A stretch of 64,000 nt of DNA, taken from Ignavibacteriota bacterium. GTDB taxonomy: Bacteria; Bacteroidota; Ignavibacteria; Tepidaquicellales; Tepidaquicellaceae. The stretch covers positions 62,001 through 126,000 of the forward strand of contig JACREY010000007.1 in the NCBI GenBank assembly GCA_016218085.1. The letters are read 5' to 3'. The translations under genes were made by a program, and so were the position numbers. Positions within the stretch are counted from its first letter, which is position 1. The number at the start of each line of letters is the position of its first letter. The notes beneath the pieces are model-generated. The model worked only from the letters and a program-made list of their open reading frames with translations, made no database searches and was not told the DNA's origin. Of the stretch, positions 30,101 through 38,347 are shown one piece after another.

Positions 30101-33100
30101 AAACATTTCTTGTCATTTTTTCATAATACAGGTTTTTGCCTGTTACTTTATTGAAAGCGCTTAATCCAACTGTGTATGTTCCGCCTGCTAAAGGTCCGCC
30201 CACTATCTTATACTGGTTTATTGTTCCGGTCAGCGGGAATGCTGCGGAGGTCAGGTTAACGCTTGTCGGTGCCGCTGCAAATGTACCCGAATTAATGCTT
30301 ACGTTTGGCGTCGTAAATAAATCCTGAGCAACAATGAAATACTGAATATAATCATTCAAAGCCACAGAGCCGCCGTAAATAATACTATAGTCAATTGTAA
30401 AGTCAAATGGTGATACGGCATTTGTAGCTTCTGACCATTTCCAACCGTTATCAAAAGCAGTATTGCCTGCAAAGGTGTTGGCATCCGTTAATTTTTTGTA
30501 ATATATCCTCGGAGAAGTTCCGCTTGTTGTGTTAATTCCGCTGAAATCTGTAATAGTTGCAAAACCTGACAATGTCCTGTTTGATGTTGAAGTTGTGTTG
30601 GTTAATACTGTGTAAGAAATTGTCGGACCGGCTGCATCGACACCATATTCATAAGCACCTATAGCCGGAGTTGTCAAGCTTCTTGTAACTCCAAGATAGT
30701 CCTCAGTTACTGTTGCAATCGGAGTACCAACAAGGAGAAGCGGTGAATTTAAAGCCGGTCTTAAGTCCGAAGTGCTTGTAAACAACGGATCTGAAGATAT
30801 CGAATTTGCATCCTGTGTTGTAGCGGTCTGCCATGCAGCAAGGTTTGCACAAGTTGTTCCGTTGTAAACACCTAAATTCGTACCTACTGTATAGTAGTCA
30901 TTATAATTTATACTTGTAAATGTAGATGTTGCTGTAGTAAATACGCAATAGTTATTCATAGTATAACTTCCGGAGAGAGGTTGCACGGCATTATAGAACA
31001 CATTATTTCTCAAGTCCATATTCGTTGTTGCTGCTGAATAGTTCATAAGGCAGTGTGCATATGTTCCGGTTGTACCTCTTGAAGAAGTTCCGGTCATGCT
31101 TATAGAGTTATAATAAAGTTTAAAATTTGTACCACCAATAATTCTTATACCTGCTAACTGGTAATTATTTGTAGTCGTATATCTGTGGAAAACTTTATAA
31201 ATAACGTTATTTACAATTGTATTATCAGTTAACCCGGTAACAAATTCCATTCCGATAGCATAACTGATGGAAGTATTTCCGTCAAGATCGTTGAAATCGT
31301 GAATTTTATTTCTGCTGTACAAATTAAAAGAGCTACCTGTGGAAGAATATATTCCGTATTTAGCTCCGTTTTGTTTCATATTAAACACTTCATTCTGCGA
31401 GATTGTTGAATTATTAACATAAAGTAAATAGATACCGTAGAACAGGACATAATCAGTTGAGGTTTCAGAACCGACTGTATTGCCGTTGATTAATACTGTA
31501 CTATGTTCGCCGCCAGAAGTTCCACCTGCATATATACCATAATAACTTTTGCTGATACTGTTATTTATTATCTGTGTATTATCATTATCCGCACCAGCTG
31601 TACCAATTGTTGTTCCCCCAGAAAATATTCCATAAGTAGACAGAGTATTTATTCCGGTTTTAATATTACAGTTTTTTATAGTATTATAAGTTGCTCCGGC
31701 TCCAGTTCCTGTACTTGCAAGCCAGATACCTGCAGTTGATGCTGCCGCGTTTGTATTTTCGATTGTTAAGCTTCTGTCCGTACTGCCGCTGTTTGAGCCG
31801 TCGAGAGTGAAGTAATCCGTTCCGTTAAGTTTAATAATGGCGTTTGCGGATGAACCCTGAATAATCGGCTGAACACCTGTATTGGGCTTCATTGTAATTG
31901 TATTCGTACCGCTTGCGCCTGTAACAGCATTTAAAGTTAGCGGGAAAGTTTCACCGTTTGCAGTGTTATAAGGCACTCCTGCGGCATTTGTAAGAGTAAG
32001 TGTTACCGCACCGCTAATACCTCTCATACCAAGATGATAAAATGCATCTGTAATCGTAGTAAAGTTCGGGAAAGAATATCCCTGACCGACGTAATAGTTG
32101 CCTGCCATTGGTCCGACTAAAGTTCTTTCACCGGCAGGCGCAGTAACAGAAGGTACCTGAGGATTTCCGCTTGCGACTATGATATTGCATTCGCCGTCAA
32201 TCAGGTTGCCTGCCGCCGCAGAGCCGGATACGTCATAAGCAAGCCAGAAATAGTTTGTTCCCTCAGAGAGATTCTGCGAGCCAAAGACCGAAAAATCTGT
32301 AAAGGTAGGTGTTTCCTGACCGAAAAGAGTGCTTGTGGAAAAAGTGCTCGATGTTCCTGTATAATATATTTTTGCCGGTGTGCCGTTTATATCATTAATA
32401 TCAGTAGTTCCATTTGCATTCACATCGAACTGTGTAATATTCAGAGGTGTACCCGAGCCGGAAGTCACTACTTCAATTCTTATAACCTGCTGGTTTGTTC
32501 CGCCAATTGAAGCATACCCGGAAATCTGAGTTGTTGTGCTGGAAACGTAAGTCATAACTGCGGGAGGCGTGAATGCGCCTTCATCCGCGCCGATATCGGG
32601 AGTTGTTACGTTTCTGGTATTACCGTCATAGTCATCCGTAATGGCAATCGGTGTAGAAACCGGAGTACCGCCGCTTTCGCACTGAGTTGGTGTTCCTGCA
32701 GATAAGTGCAAATCGTACGGTGTTGTTGCAATATTAGTAAAAGGAGGAAGTTCCGTTACAGAATTTGCATCTCTCGGAGAAACAAGTGTTTTAAAATCGC
32801 CAAGTGTCTGGTTTGAATTTGTACCATCATAATAAATCAAATTTACAGCACTTGGAGTACCTGCATAAAAGAGGTTGTTATTTGAATTAGCAGAATATGT
32901 AGTTAATGTTGCACTGTTCCTCATATATGCTACGTTCAATCCTGTTCCATTAGGAGTCGATGTAGTTACTACAATATTATTCCTCATATCGAGAGTCGGA
33001 GTTGTTGAAGCATAAATACCTCTGACACCGAAGTTTGTGCCTGAACTTGTTGAATTAAGATAAATTGTATTATAGAATAAATTAACAGTAGTACCGGAGG

Positions 33101-34814
33101 AAACATAAATACCTGCAATAGGAATAGCCGCGCTTGCCGCTGTTGACCTTAAATCTGAAATAAAATTATTATATAAATTTCTTGTAGTACCCCCGGCAAT
33201 ATTAACTCCATATATCGTCGAGCTTGAATTAGCACCTGATAAATTATAAATCCGATTTTTATAAGCGTTCATTGTAGTAGCAGTTGATCCTAAATACATT
33301 CCATATACCGTTCCTGCTGTACCACCTGTTGAATTTAAGGAATGTACCAAATTATTTGATATATCAACTGTTGTGCCATAACTAACCGAGATTCCGTACA
33401 GTGTATTTCCATAAGTACCAGAGAGACTATAAACACTGTTGTTTTGAAAAACTTTTGTTCCTGCCGCGGTCAACTGATAAATTCCATAAATAGTTGATGT
33501 TGTAGTAGTAGAAGTTGCAGAAATATTATAAACATTGTTATTAATAACTGTTTCATTAACAGAGCTGCTCCCGCTGTAGATACAATACATTGTTCCTGAG
33601 CTGTTTCTTGTAACATCTCTGATAGTATTTCCATTTATAGTCATATTAGTTGCACTTGTCCATGAAATACCATAAAAGGAACCCGTAGTTGTAACTAAAG
33701 TAATGGTTCTAACCTGATTATTATTTATATTAATTGTATTTGATGAAGCACCTGTAGCATTATAAATTCCATAAAAAGTACCTGTTGACGATGTCAAAGA
33801 GATATTAGATACAATATTATTGTTGATATTACAGGGGTTTGCAGCTGTCGTTTGAGCGTTCATATAAATTCCTTGAAATGCACCGGCAACAGAAGAACTT
33901 GTAAGAGTTAACGTTCCTGTACCCGAACTGTTTGAATAACCAATTATATTATCAGTAATCTGTATGTTGTTTCCATAAGTTGTATTAGAGAAATAAATTC
34001 CATACATCGTTCCAGCAGCTGTAAAATTTCTCGTTGCGGTCTGGAAAATCCTGTTGTTAGAAATTGTCCAGTCTGTATTACCGGAAGATACATACATACC
34101 AGCGCATCCGCCTGTCAGGAAATAATCATACAAATTATTATTTGAAACCGTGACACTGCTATTTGCAATCGCTGAACTTGTTGTAGAACCATTTCCGTAA
34201 ATCAATTTCGAAGGCAGTGTTGCACCGGCAGGTCCCAAGTTACAGTATGATATAGTAATATTATCATTTCCTGTAGTTGTACCTGTAGAAATAAATATAT
34301 TACCACCGTTTGTAGCATTTGAGCCATAGAAAGAACCAAGAACCGTACAATTTGTAACTGTATTATTTGTAGCATCCGCTACAAACCTGATTGTACTTGT
34401 TCCTGATGTAGTTGAAGCAAGCGTGTTTGAAATAGTCAATGAATTACCGCCGGTATTTAAACCGTTAATGGTAACGTTATCCGCTCCGTTTAATTGAATA
34501 AGAGGATTCCCGGCAGTTGAAGCACCTGAAATTGTTCTCGCACCGGATGGATAAATTGTGATTGAAGTCCATGCACCTGCATTAAGACTGTTAGTTCCGG
34601 CCTCAGTAGTAACATCACCTGTAATTGTGATAGTTATAGTAGCGCCGGTTTGTGCAGTTCCGTTTAACGCGGCAAATGCTCCGCTTGCATTTGTCAGCGA
34701 CGTATATACGCCATCTACGCCTACAGAACCGCTAATTGTAATCTGAGAGAACGACGAATTGCTAAGGATAAAGATACCCATGGCAATTACGAAAAGAGTG
34801 AAGAGTTTTTTCAT
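27123..34814 (-). CDS. Giant secreted beta-helix protein with T9SS sorting domain
   Basis: 2563 residues. After a signal peptide (to about residue 23), three large units of roughly 700-850 residues follow. Each opens with a variant of GVYTSLTNA / FTTITDAFYHLGMRGISGAV / YSTITEAMSDLSDRGISGAV plus a TITIKPSTG-type segment, continues with Asn-rich parallel beta-helix repeats (NNNIVSN, NNxIYN), and closes with a module ending in the pattern DDYxGxxRxxxxPxIGAxE. Unit one also carries a beta-sandwich insert, and a Lys/Ser/Asp-rich linker of about 130 residues joins units two and three. The end has VKLTWKTESELNNAGFEIQR and a sorting domain (LSQNYPNPFNPTTKIDFELP to KKMTLVK). It is probably a cell-surface adhesin or polysaccharide-binding fibre; no catalytic motif was seen. 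Confidence 0.88.
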   Translation of the reverse strand: MKKLFTLFVIAMGIFILSNSSFSQITISGSVGVDGVYTSLTNASGAFAALNGTAQTGATITITITGDVTTEAGTNSLNAGAWTSITIYPSGARTISGASTAGNPLIQLNGADNVTINGLNTGGNSLTISNTLASTTSGTSTIRFVADATNNTVTNCTVLGSFYGSNATNGGNIFISTGTTTGNDNITISYCNLGPAGATLPSKLIYGNGSTTSSAIANSSVTVSNNNLYDYFLTGGCAGMYVSSGNTDWTISNNRIFQTATRNFTAAGTMYGIYFSNTTYGNNIQITDNIIGYSNSSGTGTLTLTSSSVAGAFQGIYMNAQTTAANPCNINNNIVSNISLTSSTGTFYGIYNATGASSNTININNNQVRTITLVTTTGSFYGISWTSATNMTINGNTIRDVTRNSSGTMYCIYSGSSSVNETVINNNVYNISATSTTTTSTIYGIYQLTAAGTKVFQNNSVYSLSGTYGNTLYGISVSYGTTVDISNNLVHSLNSTGGTAGTVYGMYLGSTATTMNAYKNRIYNLSGANSSSTIYGVNIAGGTTRNLYNNFISDLRSTAASAAIPIAGIYVSSGTTVNLFYNTIYLNSTSSGTNFGVRGIYASTTPTLDMRNNIVVTTSTPNGTGLNVAYMRNSATLTTYSANSNNNLFYAGTPSAVNLIYYDGTNSNQTLGDFKTLVSPRDANSVTELPPFTNIATTPYDLHLSAGTPTQCESGGTPVSTPIAITDDYDGNTRNVTTPDIGADEGAFTPPAVMTYVSSTTTQISGYASIGGTNQQVIRIEVVTSGSGTPLNITQFDVNANGTTDINDINGTPAKIYYTGTSSTFSTSTLFGQETPTFTDFSVFGSQNLSEGTNYFWLAYDVSGSAAAGNLIDGECNIIVASGNPQVPSVTAPAGERTLVGPMAGNYYVGQGYSFPNFTTITDAFYHLGMRGISGAVTLTLTNAAGVPYNTANGETFPLTLNAVTGASGTNTITMKPNTGVQPIIQGSSANAIIKLNGTDYFTLDGSNSGSTDRSLTIENTNAAASTAGIWLASTGTGAGATYNTIKNCNIKTGINTLSTYGIFSGGTTIGTAGADNDNTQIINNSISKSYYGIYAGGTSGGEHSTVLINGNTVGSETSTDYVLFYGIYLLYVNNSTISQNEVFNMKQNGAKYGIYSSTGSSFNLYSRNKIHDFNDLDGNTSISYAIGMEFVTGLTDNTIVNNVIYKVFHRYTTTNNYQLAGIRIIGGTNFKLYYNSISMTGTSSRGTTGTYAHCLMNYSAATTNMDLRNNVFYNAVQPLSGSYTMNNYCVFTTATSTFTSINYNDYYTVGTNLGVYNGTTCANLAAWQTATTQDANSISSDPLFTSTSDLRPALNSPLLLVGTPIATVTEDYLGVTRSLTTPAIGAYEYGVDAAGPTISYTVLTNTTSTSNRTLSGFATITDFSGINTTSGTSPRIYYKKLTDANTFAGNTAFDNGWKWSEATNAVSPFDFTIDYSIIYGGSVALNDYIQYFIVAQDLFTTPNVSINSGTFAAAPTSVNLTSAAFPLTGTINQYKIVGGPLAGGTYTVGLSAFNKVTGKNLYYEKMTRNVSNEKSEKQNNGKKEKTSDTKKQNNITKDVKSDKTKTDLTDNNGSIKPRPLSEEMTVNSISEDASDNRSANTTEEYYVLMENGKPYTGDKKVIFDSDGINNATKKNELDAPNGVYSTITEAMSDLSDRGISGAVTFLLVDATYLAETYPFIINSVGGVSATNTITIKPSTGISPVISGSSSSAPIFKIYNTNYVTIDGSNNGTTTRDMTIENTSVTTPQVIWIGSAGTTPITNVTVKNCNIKNGINSSSAVVISDGAASGTAGYFNNITIQNNSIKQAYIGLYCITVVAAGNGSGMVITGNDLNSSGADAVRLVGIYLQGIDGSTITNNNIGNNANTVDASNITGIWLATSAWNSTISGNTITTISGTAGGPRGIYLSGGVANSNITISGNNINNLSTASTGTVMGIAVTSTTSGVNISKNIIYNLSNSNASGYNAWGIYLASTLTAAAVNVTNNVIYNVYGYGWASQTTDNGYGINIASGGGYNIYYNSISLATEQTLATGVPACLMISSTVTTAGSLDIRNNIFQTTQTIGTNRYAICCNAANTVFSNMNYNNYYTTGPNLGYIGATDRATLTNWRTGSAQDLFSISGNSGFTSSTNLQPDAANANCWTVNGGAYPIAAVTDDYLGNPRNTSVGQGPEDIGAYKVAPSVEPNAVGISGAITDGGTTTLTFAGTTIATLTWHAGAGTLPSSISAVFKPGNVPPGSPYNSYAYEYLDITETGGVLPYTYDMTVYYNLSRTYTINISPEDNLRVAKYSGSVWNMLDLNTTTNTTTKTVSITGIDNGFSSFTFTGNDSPLPVQLTSFISSVAGRDVKLTWKTESELNNAGFEIQRIKNSELNSGSWSNVGYVKSAGNSNTPVTYSFEDKKLNSGKYNYRLKQIDKSGAYKYFSLNNVIDIALPTDYRLSQNYPNPFNPTTKIDFELPFDSRVRLTIYDMLGREVKTLVSGEMKQAGFYTVELNGTNLSSGTYFYRLITNGQNKDLIFTKKMTLVK

Positions 34815-35730
34815 AATAATTAGTTCTAATTTAAATAATGATATTTATAAAATTTTTAAGCGATAAAAATTTAATTTAATTTCGAAAAAAGAAATTAACT
34901 TTATAAAAACACTTATTTTTTTAATCTGAATTTTAAATCAGATTTGCAATTAAAAACAATTGAAAAAAAGGGATTCCTGTGTTAACATTAATTGAGCTTT
35001 TCATGAACCATAAGGCACTAACATAAAAAACCAAAAAACATTATTTATCGTGTGAGTGTTGGTCAGAGTTTGATAAATAAAGGTGTAACGTTTATAACTC
35101 TTTCTGCTGTACTTCTTACTTTAACTAATTATAAATAAATAAAAAAATTATTATTATTTCTTTTATTTCGAGTTAATTAAATATTTCGCAGAGCATTAGT
35201 ATAACTTCACCTGAATTCTTATCAAAAATACTATACTATTTATAGTTAGGTTCGTTGAAATTAATAAAATTAATATTTAAAATCAAATAATTATTAAATT
35301 AATCAGCAGAGGTGTGTTTCGTATAAAACGTTAGCCGATATTAAAATCCGGGTGTGAATCCGGAAGTGGTCAAGCTTAAAAACAGCAAATTTTGCACCAA
35401 AAATAAATTATGAATATTTTATACATATTGGATTTCTAAAAATGAGACATAGTGAGCACATTAAAAAACATAGTACAGATACTTACTTTTTTTGTGATTT
35501 TTAGGGCATAAAAATTCATTTGGCTTAATTTACGGATACATTTTTGCATCGTTTGAAATTTTTATTTATAATCTTTTTTTTTGCATAATTTTAATATACA
35601 TCTTTACTGAGCCGGTTTTTTAGCTCTATCAAAGCCGGGTGTCCCGATATATTCAAAAATTCGCATTTTTTATTTTGGAATAAAGCATTACTTTTATTTA
35701 CACGCCATCCAAAAACATAGAGGAGTATTT
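34815..35730. other. Long intergenic region between divergent giant gene and cytochrome operon
   Basis: 916 bases, very AT-rich, with no convincing coding frame; the longest candidate near the end is a 20-codon frame at 35441. It contains an 11-bp bulged stem-loop (35065-35101), a 12-bp palindrome ACTATTTATAGT (35235-35246), a GC-richer block that may fold (35305-35398) and a CGGG-TGT-CCCG mini-hairpin at 35636-35646. The cytochrome start at 35731 is preceded by a good Shine-Dalgarno (AGAGGAG). It must hold the promoters of both divergent units and an unusually long 5' leader for one of them. Confidence 0.7.
35305..35398 (+). promoter_or_regulatory. Possible structured RNA element in the cytochrome leader
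   Basis: A GC-richer patch in an AT-rich leader. GGTG (35311-35314) can pair with CACC (35395-35398) to close the element. Inside are a weak hairpin (35316-35329) and a 5-bp stem TCCGG/CCGGA around the loop GTGTGAAT (35347-35364). The last piece resembles the P5-L5 arm of cobalamin riboswitches (consensus CCGGTGnnAnTCCGG), and its position after a hairpin also fits. However, the other cobalamin signatures (the CCCGC-ACTG junction and the 3' GTCAGGAGACC box) are missing, so it may be a degenerate or unrelated element. Structure is inferred by eye. Confidence 0.25.
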
Positions 35731-37083
35731 ATGAAAAAATTATTTTTGATTTTTACAGCACTGCTGATTCCGTGTTTACTTTTTTCCCAGAATACAAAGA
35801 GCGGAGATGATGCGAAGGGAATATTCAAGTATGAGAACTTCCAGAAGCCTGATGAATGCGGCTCTTCCTGCCATACGGATTTTTATGCGCAATGGAAGCA
35901 GATGATGATGTCGAAGTGCTACACGCACGAATGGGATGAGATAGAATATTTCAAGCTGGCAGTTCCGCACGCGGAAAAGGAGTCAAAGGTAGCGGGAGTG
36001 AAGGCAGGCTGCAACGGATGCCACGCACCTGTTTCTTTTATGGCGGGAGACGTGCCGCCACCGAAGCCGAATATGAATTCGCGCGCAAACGAATCGGTTT
36101 CTTGCGACGTCTGCCATTCTGTAACTGGATTTACGGGAGACACTCCGTATAACTTCAATTTCATTTCAAACCCGGGTAATGTAAAGTACGGCAACCGTGA
36201 GAGCCTGAATTCACCTTCACACGATGTAAAGAAAATAGATTTTCTGTCCAAGGCGGAATTCTGCGGCACCTGCCATAATGAGAAATCACCTTTCGGCGCG
36301 TGGGTAAAAGCAACTCACCTCGAGTGGAAGGACGGACCATATTCCAGGGAAGGGGTTCAGTGTCAGAACTGCCACATGCCGCGGACACCGGGAATAAGCT
36401 CTGCGATGGGAGAGTTTCATCAGGATGTTGCACAGCACCTTTTTCACGGAGCGCACGACCCCGGTAAGGTGAAGGGAACAATTGAGCTGAGAATACATCC
36501 CGAAATGGAGGATGCAGCTCCTGGCGAGCAGTTAAAATTTACGGTAGTGCTTTATAATGCGAAGACGGGGCACAAGTTTCCGACGGGTTCGGCTGAGGAA
36601 AGAATGCTGTGGCTGCACGTGGAAGCGGTTGATGCGAAGGGAAACGTATTTCATTTAAAAGTCGATAAAAAAGGATTTCCCGGAGAAGAATTCACAATAT
36701 CTTCGGATGTTCTTGCTTACCAGGATATGGGAGTGCCATTAGGAATTACCGATTTCAAGGGAATACAGCGCGACGGGATTCCGTTTGGAGACAGGATTTT
36801 CAGGATGCCATATCTCGACCCTGTGGGACGAATGACAATACAGCAGTGGAATACGGCTTCATTCGGAGTGGATTACAGGATTGGGCCGAGGGAGACAAAA
36901 ACCGAGACATTCACGTGGGTTGTTCCGGATAATATTGAAATCGGAAAACTTAAAGTAAAAGCGGTTTTGAATTATCAGAAACTTCCGTTACCAGTTGCGG
37001 ATTACCTGGGTGTTCCGAAGGATGAATCCGAAATAATTGAAGTAAATTTTCATCAGACTTTTGTTGAAATAGTGGATGATTAA
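35731..37083 (+). CDS. Periplasmic multiheme cytochrome c (c554-like)
   Basis: 450 residues with a signal peptide ending near LLFSQ. Four canonical CXXCH heme sites (CNGCH, CDVCH, CGTCH, CQNCH) lie in the first half, preceded by CGSSCH, a CX3CH site in the usual first-heme context of this family (CxxCHxxxYxxW). Several extra histidines could act as distal ligands. After about residue 255 comes a non-heme beta-rich domain (PGEQLKFTVVLYNAKTGHKFPTGS). The pattern matches multiheme c554/c-prime-type electron carriers. A strong AGAGGAG site precedes the ATG. The one-heme barrel gene follows after 31 bases, suggesting one electron-transfer module. Redox partner and substrate are unknown. Confidence 0.88.
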   Translation: MKKLFLIFTALLIPCLLFSQNTKSGDDAKGIFKYENFQKPDECGSSCHTDFYAQWKQMMMSKCYTHEWDEIEYFKLAVPHAEKESKVAGVKAGCNGCHAPVSFMAGDVPPPKPNMNSRANESVSCDVCHSVTGFTGDTPYNFNFISNPGNVKYGNRESLNSPSHDVKKIDFLSKAEFCGTCHNEKSPFGAWVKATHLEWKDGPYSREGVQCQNCHMPRTPGISSAMGEFHQDVAQHLFHGAHDPGKVKGTIELRIHPEMEDAAPGEQLKFTVVLYNAKTGHKFPTGSAEERMLWLHVEAVDAKGNVFHLKVDKKGFPGEEFTISSDVLAYQDMGVPLGITDFKGIQRDGIPFGDRIFRMPYLDPVGRMTIQQWNTASFGVDYRIGPRETKTETFTWVVPDNIEIGKLKVKAVLNYQKLPLPVADYLGVPKDESEIIEVNFHQTFVEIVDD

Positions 37084-37114
37084 TTTTAAGAATATTTTAA
37101 AAGAGGATATCATA

Positions 37115-38275
37115 ATGAAAAAAATTTTTATAGCATTAATAATATTTATATTTTCTTATTGCCTGATAAATGAAGCTGGAGCGATACCCGCTTTTGCGAG
37201 AAAGTATAATATGTCCTGCAACGTCTGCCACTCTCCTTTCCCGAAGTTGAAGCCGTATGGTGAGGATTTTGCGGCAAACGGATTCCAGCTTCCGGATAAG
37301 GAGCCGGCCAGATACTTTAAAAAAACGGGTGACGACCTGCTGATGCTGATGAGGGAGATTCCGGTTGCGTTGAGATTTGAGCTTTTCGGACAGTACGAAA
37401 ATTCAAGGGATGTAAATCCGGATTTAAGAACACCTTACATTCTGAAGTTTATGTCGGGTGGAAATATTTACAAGGATATTTCATATTACTTTTATTATTT
37501 CATCAGCGAGCGCGGAGAAATGGCGGGGATTGAGGATGCGTTTATTATGTTCAATAATGTATTTTCAAATAAATTAGACCTTGATTTATACGCAGGGCAG
37601 TTTCAGGTTTCGGACCCGCTTTTTAAAAGAGAGCTGAGGATGACTCAGGAGGATTACGCTATATACACAGTCAAGCCCGGAAGAACTCTTGCTTCACTGA
37701 AATACGACAGAGGGATTATGGTGACCTATGCAGCTCCTACAAAGACAGATTTCACGCTCGAGCTGCTCAGCGGTAACGGTTTGGGCACGGGAGAGACATT
37801 TGATGCGGATAAGTATAAGAATATAATGTTCAGGGCTTCGCAGGAAGTCACTCCTTTTTTAAGAATCGGCGGATTCGGATATTACGGAAAGGAGCAGCCT
37901 GATTCTGTTTCGAATGAAATGTATATGGCAGGCGCAGACCTGACTTTAGGAAACGACAAAGTGGAACTGAATGCACAGTATGTTTACCGAAGCGACATTA
38001 ATCCCGGAATGACACAGGTCAAGCCGACAGAAAGAGTAAAAACAAAGGGTGGATTTGTTGAACTGCTGATTTCCCCGCAAGGAGATAAAAGCAGGGTAAC
38101 GGGCTCGCTTTTGTACAATTATGTTGATTCGGATTTTAAGGAATTGAATTACCAGAGTTATACGGGAAGCATCAATTACCTGATTGCAAGAAATCTCAGG
38201 CTTTCCGGTGAATACACATATATCAAGGACACAAAAACTTCCAGATTCTCACTTGGTATTATTTCAGCTTTCTGA
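37115..38275 (+). CDS. Outer-membrane beta-barrel protein with an N-terminal c-type heme site
   Basis: 386 residues from the ATG at 37115, chosen over the longer frame from 37076 because it gives a signal peptide (MKKIFIALIIFIFSYCL) with an AGAGGA site 9 bases upstream. The mature start has a single heme motif CNVCH in the context FARKYNMSCNVCHSPFPKLKP, followed by about 330 residues of alternating strands typical of a porin and a C-terminal phenylalanine (IISAF). The fusion of one heme to a barrel suggests an electron or small-molecule gate in the outer membrane. It is the second gene of the cytochrome operon and is followed by a terminator. Confidence 0.85.
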   Translation: MKKIFIALIIFIFSYCLINEAGAIPAFARKYNMSCNVCHSPFPKLKPYGEDFAANGFQLPDKEPARYFKKTGDDLLMLMREIPVALRFELFGQYENSRDVNPDLRTPYILKFMSGGNIYKDISYYFYYFISERGEMAGIEDAFIMFNNVFSNKLDLDLYAGQFQVSDPLFKRELRMTQEDYAIYTVKPGRTLASLKYDRGIMVTYAAPTKTDFTLELLSGNGLGTGETFDADKYKNIMFRASQEVTPFLRIGGFGYYGKEQPDSVSNEMYMAGADLTLGNDKVELNAQYVYRSDINPGMTQVKPTERVKTKGGFVELLISPQGDKSRVTGSLLYNYVDSDFKELNYQSYTGSINYLIARNLRLSGEYTYIKDTKTSRFSLGIISAF

Positions 38276-38289
38276 TTTTTGCATAACTG

Positions 38290-38327
38290 AAAAGCCGGAT
38301 GAGAAGAGTATCCGGCTTTTTTTATTC
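38290..38327. terminator. Bidirectional terminator after the heme-barrel gene
   Basis: A 10-bp stem AAAGCCGGAT / ATCCGGCTTT (38291-38300, 38310-38319) with a 9-base loop and a T-run on the plus strand; the A-run also serves the convergent gene ending at 38348. Confidence 0.88.
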
Positions 38328-38347
38328 TATTATTTTTTTAAGGATAT

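Noticed and set aside
27123-34814. CRISPR-like repetitive DNA in the giant gene
   Set aside because: The repetition is irregular, in frame, and explained by beta-helix protein repeats; there are no constant repeat-spacer units and no cas genes.
35500-35665. Cyclic-dinucleotide (GEMM-I) riboswitch upstream of the multiheme cytochrome
   Set aside because: The GEMM core (GGGCAAACC, GGGACGCAAAGCC) is not present; only a short CGGG-TGT-CCCG hairpin and a GCCGGG match were found.
36161-36481. Minus-strand frames of 70-116 codons across the cytochrome gene
   Set aside because: They are shadows of the plus-strand multiheme cytochrome, which has signal peptide, heme motifs and a ribosome binding site.
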